Shown here piece after piece: positions 1 to 5,145 of a stretch of DNA of 5,145 bases. The notes beneath the pieces were generated by a model. The model was not told where the DNA came from, did not search any database, and was given only the letters and a program-made list of their open reading frames with translations. This stretch comes from Deltaproteobacteria bacterium. GTDB taxonomy: Bacteria; Desulfobacterota; DSM-4660; Desulfatiglandales; HGW-15. Positions within the stretch are counted from its first letter, which is position 1, and each line of letters begins with the position of its first letter. The stretch lies in assembly GCA_016929815.1 (NCBI GenBank), contig JAFGIC010000382.1, forward strand, positions 1 to 5,145. The letters run 5' to 3'. Both the position numbers and the translations under genes were made by a program.

Positions 1-1120
1 CCCGCATGTCCTTAAGGTCCGCTTTCATGAGGATATCCAGTTCAGGGCCGAACAGGGAGATCAGTTCCTCATACACGGATACTACCTTTTTTGAGGCAGG
101 ACCACAGCCGTATATCTCGGAGAGCACTTCGTTTAGGGGTATAAGGCTGTAAAAGGGTTTTGAGATCTCAGGTGAGTCCCTGTCTGCCAGTTGCTCCACC
201 CTGTTGAGGACCCCTATGGTGATCGCCTTTCCGCACAGCGGGCATATGCCATGATGCTCCATCGTCTCAGAGGGCGTAAACATGACACCGCACTTGCGGT
301 GGCCGTCCATGTGGTACTTCCCTTCTTCGGGAAATAATTCTATGGTCCCCTCAAAACCCCCCTTGTCCATCATAGCATTAACAATGCTCCTGTAGTCCAA
401 TCCTGTGTCAAAGATATTGGCCTCCCTCCCCAGCTTTGACGGGGAGTGGGCGTCTGAGTTTGATACCAGGATATACCTGTCAATCGCCGACAGGAGACGG
501 TTCATGGGAGGATCCGACGACAGTCCTGTCTCAAGGGCATGGATGTGGCCTGTCAGATCACCGAAGCATTCCTCTATCTTATCAAATCCCGACTTGGACC
601 CGAACAGGGAGAACCACGGCGTCCATATGTGGGCGGGTATGAAAAACATCCTGTCGCTTGCCTCAAGGGCTGTCTCAAGTAGGTCTCTGGAGTCAAGCCC
701 GAGTATGGGCCTTCCGTCGGACTTTATATTCCCTATTCGATCAAGGGTGCTGTTAAACCTGATGACCGCGTCAAAGTCCGGCATGAGTATAAGGTGGTGG
801 ACCTTCCTGGTCCGCCCTCCCCTCTTATAGATGCAGCTTATCTCACATGAGAGTAAAAAGCGTGAAGGATTTATGCACGAGGGAGGCAAATCTCTTTCAA
901 CAGCGGCTTTAAGGTCGGGCTTCAGCATGTAAAGGCCCTCCTCCGCCTCGACAAGCTTCTCCTGAAGCTCCCTTATCCATGCCGGATGGGTGAAGTCCCC
1001 CGTGCCTATAACGGCAATCCCCTTCTTCTGCGCCCAGAGACTCAGGCGTTCGGGGTCAAGATCCGCAGAGGTTGCCCTGGAGAAACGGGAGTGTATATGA
1101 AGGTCTGCTATGAATCTCAT
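1..1120 (-). CDS. Endonuclease Q family protein (PHP domain plus zinc-binding segment), 3' end outside window
   Basis: I translated the minus strand from the ATG at 1120-1118 and found 373 uninterrupted residues running off the left edge. The N-terminus carries the PHP signature DLHIHS (D6, H8, H10). Further likely metal ligands are D42 and H45 in GDFTH, E93, H109, H164 in PAHIW, E197, and D223/H225 in SNSDAH. Residues 268-313 have the zinc-binding pattern of this family: GHRKCG (H274, C277), CPLCGK (C293, C296), then GVLNRVEQLADR. Known family role: EndoQ cleaves DNA 5' of deaminated bases (uracil, hypoxanthine, xanthine) and abasic sites, in the cytoplasm. It is best studied in Thermococcales, with scattered bacterial homologues. 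Stand-alone members have a little over 400 residues, so perhaps 20-60 are missing here, unless the protein is one of the bacterial forms that continue into a UvrD-like helicase. The start is set by the DLHIHS motif lying at the extreme N-terminus. Biochemical activity is inferred; family membership is confident. Confidence 0.9.
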   Translation of the reverse strand, partial: MRFIADLHIHSRFSRATSADLDPERLSLWAQKKGIAVIGTGDFTHPAWIRELQEKLVEAEEGLYMLKPDLKAAVERDLPPSCINPSRFLLSCEISCIYKRGGRTRKVHHLILMPDFDAVIRFNSTLDRIGNIKSDGRPILGLDSRDLLETALEASDRMFFIPAHIWTPWFSLFGSKSGFDKIEECFGDLTGHIHALETGLSSDPPMNRLLSAIDRYILVSNSDAHSPSKLGREANIFDTGLDYRSIVNAMMDKGGFEGTIELFPEEGKYHMDGHRKCGVMFTPSETMEHHGICPLCGKAITIGVLNRVEQLADRDSPEISKPFYSLIPLNEVLSEIYGCGPASKKVVSVYEELISLFGPELDILMKADLKDMR

Positions 1121-1141
1121 GGATAGGATAATTGCCTATCC
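1121..1141. repeat. Perfect 7-bp inverted repeat abutting the endoQ start codon
   Basis: GGATAGG at 1121-1127 and CCTATCC at 1135-1141 are exact reverse complements separated by 7 bases. The inner arm touches the endoQ ATG. In RNA read from the minus strand this would fold into a 7-bp stem with a 7-base loop just before the start codon. No separate Shine-Dalgarno box is visible there, so the arm GGATAGG is the only purine-rich candidate. It may be a translational hairpin or an operator; function is inferred from position only. Confidence 0.6.
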
Positions 1142-1157
1142 GTTTCTTCATGTCAAC

Positions 1158-1166
1158 ATTATATCA
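1158..1166 (-). promoter_or_regulatory. Extended -10 promoter for endoQ
   Basis: The minus strand reads TGATATAAT here, that is TGn followed by a perfect TATAAT, which is an extended -10 element. No good -35 box lies 16-18 bases upstream, which is typical of extended -10 promoters. Transcription would begin near 1151, leaving a leader of about 30 nt that includes the inverted repeat at 1121-1141. A weaker alternative is TTGACA at 1156-1151 on the same strand with AATTAT at 1133-1128. That one would place the start almost at the ATG, giving a nearly leaderless message. Confidence 0.55.
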
Positions 1167-1202
1167 GTATAAATGCCTTTATTCGCTTATTCTGAATTTG
1201 AT

Positions 1203-1231
1203 TTGACATATAATAGTAAATTTTTTATAAA
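1203..1231 (+). promoter_or_regulatory. Sigma-70-type promoter for the membrane-protein gene pair
   Basis: TTGACA at 1203-1208 is followed after exactly 17 bases by TATAAA at 1226-1231, a near-consensus pair in AT-rich DNA. Transcription would start near 1238 and give a leader of about 70 nt. A perfect TATAAT also sits at 1209-1214 immediately after the TTGACA. It lacks a good -35 partner at 1185-1192, so I regard it as secondary. Assignment is from sequence only. Confidence 0.65.
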
Positions 1232-1290
1232 TAAAACCTCAGAGTGTTAATGTTTCATCCGCACTAATGTGAGTTTCCTAACATTCAAAA

Positions 1291-1296
1291 AGGAGG
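1291..1296 (+). promoter_or_regulatory. Strong ribosome binding site AGGAGG
   Basis: AGGAGG ends 10 bases before the ATG at 1307. It is a full match to the anti-Shine-Dalgarno core and fixes the start of the downstream membrane-protein gene. Confidence 0.8.
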
Positions 1297-1306
1297 ACAC
1301 GACATT

Positions 1307-1951
1307 ATGACAGACGTAACAAACAAATTCGGCGATTGGATTAAAGAGGGGTTCGATATCTATAAAAACAACCTGGGGCTTCTTATTGTCGCCTCGTTGA
1401 TTGCGGTTCTTCTGACTGCTGTGACCTTGGGGATTTTAGGTGGACCCATGTTTGCAGGTATGGTTATAATCGTCCTGAAACTCCGGGACGGCAAGCAACC
1501 GCCACCCATCGCCGGGGATGTCTTTCAAGGGTTTCAATATTTTCTTCCCAGCTTTTTATTTTTTATCATATGGGGAGTGATTATCTTTGTAGGTACCATT
1601 ATTCTGTCATTCATCCCCTGCCTGGGGCAAATCGCAAGCGTTTGCCTCTGTCTTGCGGCAGGCGCGTTTCTGATGTTCGGGCTTTTCCTCATTGTGGATA
1701 AAAAGATGGATTTCTGGTCTGCCTCTATGGCCAGTATCGACAAGGTCAAGCCGGCATTCTTCCCATTTCTGGGTCTTGCCGTTGTTGCCGGCATCATCAG
1801 CCAAATCGGCGCACTGGCATGCGGCATCGGTGTCATTATCACCATGCCTATATATTTCACCATCCTTGCAGTCACCTATCGTGATGTGTTCGGCATTGAT
1901 GCGGCATCACCGGAACAGGGATCGCCACCTGCCCAGCAGGGGAATCTTTAA
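1307..1951 (+). CDS. Uncharacterised polytopic integral membrane protein, 214 aa
   Basis: I do not recognise a named gene. The start is supported by AGGAGG ten bases upstream. A short amphipathic N-terminus (about 1-23, with GDWIKEGFDIYKNN) leads into hydrophobic segments at roughly 24-44, 47-58, 80-103, 108-130, 150-171 and 172-189. The tail after 197 is soluble and rich in Pro, Gln and Gly. Distinctive features are the glycine-rich turn TLGILGGPMFAG (40-51), a conserved-looking FWSAS..SIDKVKP stretch (136-149), and an end motif in which a Gly/Thr/Pro membrane segment runs into AVTYRDVFG (188-196). This architecture resembles small polytopic families such as DUF975 or the membrane domain found with some glycerophosphodiester phosphodiesterases, but I cannot confirm either. 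No catalytic residues are evident. It lies 26 bases upstream of a DUF2752 gene, probably in one transcript. Confidence 0.85.
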   Translation: MTDVTNKFGDWIKEGFDIYKNNLGLLIVASLIAVLLTAVTLGILGGPMFAGMVIIVLKLRDGKQPPPIAGDVFQGFQYFLPSFLFFIIWGVIIFVGTIILSFIPCLGQIASVCLCLAAGAFLMFGLFLIVDKKMDFWSASMASIDKVKPAFFPFLGLAVVAGIISQIGALACGIGVIITMPIYFTILAVTYRDVFGIDAASPEQGSPPAQQGNL

Positions 1952-1977
1952 GTGCCCGGCGACAAATAGGCTGTGGT

Positions 1978-2469
1978 TTGAGCACACAGGATGCAATTTC
2001 ATCAAATCGGGGACGCGCGGAGACCGGTCAGGTTTTTACATGGGCCTGCCGGCTGCGTCCTCGGTCTTACTGGGACGTGGTGGTCCATCATCTCCCACTG
2101 GCCGTTATCTCCGGGGCCGCGCTTTTTCTCCCCTATATCATAAGACTTGAGAAACTGCCGCTCCGGCCCTGCACCTTTCTTCACCTGACAGGATATCCAT
2201 GCCCCCTATGCGGCTTCACGCGTTCTTTCTGGGCTATTGCAGAGGGTGACTGGGGATTTGCACTGTTCAACTGCCCCCTGTCCTTTGCGGTGTATCTTTT
2301 CACGGCAATCCTGTTTCTATGGAATGCCTCGGCCCTGATCTTCCGGGTTGTCCTTTCCCGTGGCCCACTGTTTCAACTGAATCCCGTACACCGCCGCAGA
2401 ACCATCGACATCATAATCCTTCTCTTTCTATTGAATTGGGTATATCGTCTGGCCATGGGGTTGAAGTGA
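1978..2469 (+). CDS. DUF2752 family membrane protein, 163 aa, TTG start
   Basis: The core motif of DUF2752 is clear: C65 in RPCTF, LTGYPCPLCGFTR at 70-82 (C75, C78), a GDW..AL step at 90-96, then NCP at 98-100 leading into a membrane helix. Membrane segments are at about 34-55, 101-122 and 143-160. The conserved cysteines could bind metal or form a thiol pair, but the family has no established function that I know of. No ATG lies in frame upstream. The first usable codon is TTG at 1978, with a weak AGG seven bases before it. GTG codons at 2077 and 2080, just before the first helix, are alternatives that would drop about 33 residues with no family features. The 26-base gap after the preceding membrane-protein gene implies co-transcription, and perhaps translational coupling. 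Confidence 0.85.
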   Translation: MSTQDAISSNRGRAETGQVFTWACRLRPRSYWDVVVHHLPLAVISGAALFLPYIIRLEKLPLRPCTFLHLTGYPCPLCGFTRSFWAIAEGDWGFALFNCPLSFAVYLFTAILFLWNASALIFRVVLSRGPLFQLNPVHRRRTIDIIILLFLLNWVYRLAMGLK

Positions 2470-2567
2470 AACGGGGATCAGATCAGAGCTTGAAATAAGC
2501 CCCATGGGCGCATGGTTTGAGATATGTTTTACCGTTAATAGTGCCCTCTTTGTCAGATATCTCCGGC
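2470..2567. other. Convergent intergenic gap with only a weak hairpin
   Basis: These 98 bases separate the 3' ends of the DUF2752 gene and glyS. On the plus strand CCATG (2502-2506) can pair with CATGG (2511-2515) over a GGCG loop, followed by TTTGAGATATGTTTT. An overlapping GCCC-CAT-GGGC stem (2499-2509) competes with it. Neither has a strong GC stem or an unbroken U-tract, so a bidirectional terminator is possible but weak. An 8-bp palindrome AGATATCT lies at 2555-2562. No small gene is visible. Confidence 0.3.
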
Positions 2568-4643
2568 CTATATCGAGAACTTTGAAAAATCCGCAAGCCC
2601 AAGGAACAGGCCCGCTACGTTCTGCAGTATGGCAACCCGGTTATTCCTTAAGCTCTCATCCTTTGTAAGGACCTCCACCCCGTCAAAATATGCGTCCACG
2701 GGTTTCTTCAATCCGGCGATGATATTCAACGCATCAAAGTACCTCTTTTCGTCCAAAAGCCCCCTGACATTGTCCTTGACACCCTTAAAGGCCGTCCACA
2801 GGCCGGACTCTGTGGGGTCCTTGAAGATCGTTTCATCCACCTTCAGGATCATCTCCTGGTTCTTTAATATGTTTGAGACGCGCTTGAATGTCAGCGCAAG
2901 GGCGTTAAAATCGCCCGATTCCCTGATAAACCTCCTCAGATGATCCATCCTTAAGGCAAGTTCGCTTATCCTGTCAAAGCCCGCGGACACTATGGACTCG
3001 ACTAGGTCCGTGTCATAACCCGCTGTAAGCATCCTGTTCTTGTATCTGTCCCTGAAGAAGTTAAGGATGCCCCCATGGGCCTTTTCTCTGTCAAAGTTGA
3101 TATCCCTTTCCAGCAGATCAAGGGACTTTGATATGAGTTCATTGAGGGAGATACTCCACCCCCTGTCCTCGATGACCCTTATGATTGCCAGGGCATGCCT
3201 GCGCAGCGCAAAGGGGTCAGCTGCCCCTGTAGGTTCAAGCCCGATTGTAAAGAATCCTGAAATGGTGTCTATCCTGTCCGCCATGCCCACTATGGCGCCC
3301 GTTACGGTCCCGGGCAGGTCATCCCCCGCCTTTGCAGGCAGGTAATGCTCACGAATTGCCTCGCAGACCTCTTCGGGCTGCCCGTCCAGTGTTGCGTATT
3401 CCCTTCCCATAACGCCCTGCAGTTCCGGAAATTCAGACACCATGGAGGTTACAAGATCGCATTTACATAGCCTTGCCGCGAGAACTGCATATTCCTCCTT
3501 TTCCGGGGCAACCTCTTGTGCTATAAGCCGTGCGAGCGCCGCGAACCTCTCCACCTTTGCGTAGGAGGTCCCGAGCCTTGCCTGGTAAATGACATCCTTC
3601 AGTGTATCCAGCCTGTCGGCAAGTGGCCTCTTCCTGTCCTCCCTGAAAAAGAAGGCGGCATCGGAAAGCCTTGCCCTCAGAACCCTCTCATGCCCCCTGG
3701 TTACAACTGCCTCATCCCTTGCCAGTGTGTTGTTTATGGCCACAAAGTAGGGCATCAGCTGCCCCTTTTGATCCTCAACAGCGAAATATTTCTGGTGTTT
3801 CCTCATGGCAGTAATCAGCACGGGCGGGGGCAGCTCAAGAAATGCCCTGTCAAAACTGCCGCACACGGCTGTGGGATACTCCACAAGGTTTGCAACGGTT
3901 GCCGTAAGCTCAGGGTCATTTATTGGGACGCCCGAGACCTTTTTAACCATCTCATTTACGCCCTTTTCTACCCCTTGCATCCTGTCAATCTGGTTGACGA
4001 CGACATAGTTTTCCTTCATCTTTTTGAGATAGTCCTGAAAATCCCTTATCGTAATCGTCCGCGGCGACATGAACCTGTGTCCCATTGTCGTGTTTCCGCT
4101 CTTTACCCCTGCTATCTCAAAGGGGATCACCTTTCCGCCTAGCAGGGCCAGGACCCAGTGCACTGGTCTCACAAAGGGAAAACCGATGTCCGCCCACCTC
4201 ATGGACTTGGGCCAGGAGATCCGGGATATCATTTCAGGCAGTATCTCGGAAAGGACATCGATTGTTTGCCTTCCGGGGATCATTCGTTTAACAAAGAGGT
4301 ATTCTCCCCTGGGGGTTTCTATAAAGGTGATATCCTGAACAGATACGCCATTTTTCACGGCAAAGCCGGTTGCCGCCTTTGTGGGATTGCCTTCCCCGTC
4401 AAAGGCGGCCTTCCTGGGCGGACCCATGACGTCCTGCGTATAATCCTCCTGCCTTTCAGCAAGGTCCGCGCACACCATGGCTATTCTTCTCGGTGTGTAA
4501 TAGACGCTTATCTCCCCGCCCGTCCCGATGCGGTTATCCCTGAATCCCTTTTCCGCAAGGGACTTTAGCTCCTCGGCGGCCCCGTAAAGATACCCCGCCG
4601 GTATCTCTTCCGTTCCAATCTCCAGTAAAAGCTCAACAGACAT
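2568..4643 (-). CDS. glyS: Glycyl-tRNA synthetase beta subunit, 691 aa
   Basis: GlyS pairs with GlyQ in the alpha2beta2 enzyme that attaches glycine to tRNA-Gly. The beta subunit contributes tRNA recognition and is essential for activity. The reading frame is intact and close to the usual length (E. coli about 689). Family landmarks appear in order: LEIGTEEIPAGYL near the N-terminus (T11), KSMRW (146-150), FVRPVHW (157-163), the GHRFMSP motif, MRKHQKYF, RLSDAAFFFREDRK, the HD-domain region CDLVTSMVSEFPELQGVMG (395-413), DPFALRR (476-482), and a C-terminal DALR-type anticodon-binding region with KRVSNIL (587-593). I chose the ATG at 4643-4641. An in-frame GTG at 4649 lies within the purine-rich AGAGAGG ribosome binding site, so it is less likely. 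The start overlaps the end of glyQ by 11 bases. The stop is TAG. Confidence 0.98.
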   Translation of the reverse strand: MSVELLLEIGTEEIPAGYLYGAAEELKSLAEKGFRDNRIGTGGEISVYYTPRRIAMVCADLAERQEDYTQDVMGPPRKAAFDGEGNPTKAATGFAVKNGVSVQDITFIETPRGEYLFVKRMIPGRQTIDVLSEILPEMISRISWPKSMRWADIGFPFVRPVHWVLALLGGKVIPFEIAGVKSGNTTMGHRFMSPRTITIRDFQDYLKKMKENYVVVNQIDRMQGVEKGVNEMVKKVSGVPINDPELTATVANLVEYPTAVCGSFDRAFLELPPPVLITAMRKHQKYFAVEDQKGQLMPYFVAINNTLARDEAVVTRGHERVLRARLSDAAFFFREDRKRPLADRLDTLKDVIYQARLGTSYAKVERFAALARLIAQEVAPEKEEYAVLAARLCKCDLVTSMVSEFPELQGVMGREYATLDGQPEEVCEAIREHYLPAKAGDDLPGTVTGAIVGMADRIDTISGFFTIGLEPTGAADPFALRRHALAIIRVIEDRGWSISLNELISKSLDLLERDINFDREKAHGGILNFFRDRYKNRMLTAGYDTDLVESIVSAGFDRISELALRMDHLRRFIRESGDFNALALTFKRVSNILKNQEMILKVDETIFKDPTESGLWTAFKGVKDNVRGLLDEKRYFDALNIIAGLKKPVDAYFDGVEVLTKDESLRNNRVAILQNVAGLFLGLADFSKFSI

Positions 4644-5145
4644 GTGCACCTCTCTTTAATAGAGGAAAGCCCATCTCCTCCCTCTGCTCCAGGTAATTCT
4701 TCGCGACCTTCCTGGCCAGGTTCCTTATACGCTCAATATACTTTGTCCTCTCGGCAACGCTTATCGCTCCCCTTGCCTCCAGTATGTTAAAGGTATGGGA
4801 GCATTTCAGACAGTAATCATAGGCAGGGAGGACCAGCCTGTTACCGCTCAGCCGTATCGACTCCTTTTCATACATCTCAAAGCTCTTTAAAAGCATATCC
4901 ACATCGGCCATTTCAAAGCTGTAAACTGAGAGCTCCCATTCGCCCTTTTTATGGACATCGCCGTAGGTGACCTTGTCGTTCCACATGAGGTCATAGACGC
5001 TCTCCTTTTCCTGCTTGTACATGGCCAGTCTTTCAAGGCCATAGGTTATCTCAACGGATATGGGGTCAAGCCTTATGCTGCCTGTCTGCTGAAAATAGGT
5101 AAACTGGGTGATCTCCATGCCGTCAAGCCATACCTCCCATCCCAG
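4633..5145 (-). CDS. glyQ: Glycyl-tRNA synthetase alpha subunit, C-terminal 170 residues (5' end outside window)
   Basis: GlyQ is the catalytic class II subunit that activates glycine with ATP. The visible part starts at LGWEVWLDGMEITQFTYFQQ. It includes class II motif 3 (ITYGLERLAMY) and the conserved stretches SVYDLMWND, TYGDV, YSFEMADVD, LPAYDYCLKCSHTFNILEARGAISVAER and YIERIRNLARKVA, and ends GAHVC. The frame is open to the right edge, so roughly 120-130 N-terminal residues are missing relative to the usual length of about 290-300. The ATG at 5118 is internal (the methionine of the DGMEITQF motif) and is not the true start. glyQ overlaps glyS by 11 bases, so the two are translated from one message, and their promoter lies outside the window. 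Confidence 0.97.
   Translation of the reverse strand: MGWEVWLDGMEITQFTYFQQTGSIRLDPISVEITYGLERLAMYKQEKESVYDLMWNDKVTYGDVHKKGEWELSVYSFEMADVDMLLKSFEMYEKESIRLSGNRLVLPAYDYCLKCSHTFNILEARGAISVAERTKYIERIRNLARKVAKNYLEQREEMGFPLLKRGAHVC
4649..4655 (-). promoter_or_regulatory. glyS ribosome binding site inside glyQ
   Basis: On the minus strand AGAGAGG lies five bases before the ATG at 4643, within the last codons of glyQ. It decides the glyS start in favour of this ATG over the GTG at 4649, which overlaps the box. Confidence 0.6.

Noticed and set aside
405..830. A 141-codon plus-strand open frame, with a second overlapping one at 436-642
   Set aside because: It lies opposite the endoQ coding sequence, which has clear family motifs throughout. 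The translation is low-complexity shadow without domain features or a ribosome binding site.
1534..1875. Minus-strand frame opposite the first membrane-protein gene
   Set aside because: It is antisense to a gene with a strong promoter and ribosome binding site. Its Met/Ile/Lys-rich translation is the mirror of membrane-helix codons.
1692..2150. Plus-strand frame bridging the two membrane-protein genes
   Set aside because: It overlaps both real genes in another frame. Its translation is rich in Ser, Pro and Arg and lacks any motif.
2476..2486. Short tandem GATCA repeat after the DUF2752 gene
   Set aside because: Two copies of five bases are expected by chance and have no link to a mobile element or array.
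3516..4338. Long plus-strand open frames opposite glyS (3516-4142, 4069-4338 and similar)
   Set aside because: glyS is intact and recognisable across this whole stretch. The antisense frames have no family resemblance and reflect codon bias of the real gene.

Overview
This 5.1 kb window holds five protein-coding genes and looks like ordinary chromosomal DNA of a Gram-negative bacterium. GC content appears to be about 50%, and AGG and ATA codons are used freely. The two-subunit glycyl-tRNA synthetase (glyQ and glyS) and the style of the GlyS N-terminus fit a Desulfobacterota/deltaproteobacterial or related lineage. That placement is inference only, because no rRNA or other taxonomic marker is present.

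Layout. (1) Bases 1-1120, minus strand: the first 373 residues of an endonuclease Q family protein, with a PHP-type metal site plus a cysteine/histidine zinc-binding segment. It would nick DNA next to deaminated bases, and its 3' end lies outside the window. (2) Bases 1121-1306: an AT-rich divergent promoter region. It has an extended -10 box facing endoQ, a near-consensus sigma-70 promoter facing right, and a perfect 7-bp inverted repeat touching the endoQ start codon. (3) Bases 1307-2469, plus strand: two closely spaced genes for small membrane proteins, one an uncharacterised polytopic protein and the other a DUF2752 protein, probably co-transcribed. (4) Bases 2470-2567: a short convergent intergenic gap without a convincing terminator. 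(5) Bases 2568-5145, minus strand: glyS, preceded by the 3' part of glyQ. The two overlap by 11 bases and form the usual glyQS operon, whose promoter lies beyond the right edge.

How the genes relate. glyQ and glyS encode the alpha and beta subunits of one enzyme that charges tRNA-Gly. The two membrane-protein genes form a separate rightward unit that converges on glyS. EndoQ is divergent from them and likely acts alone in DNA repair, unless it is fused to a further domain outside the window. I found no mobile element, CRISPR array, RNA gene or clear novel system. The most interesting items are the bacterial EndoQ with its hairpin-overlapped start, and the unexplained DUF2752/membrane protein pair.
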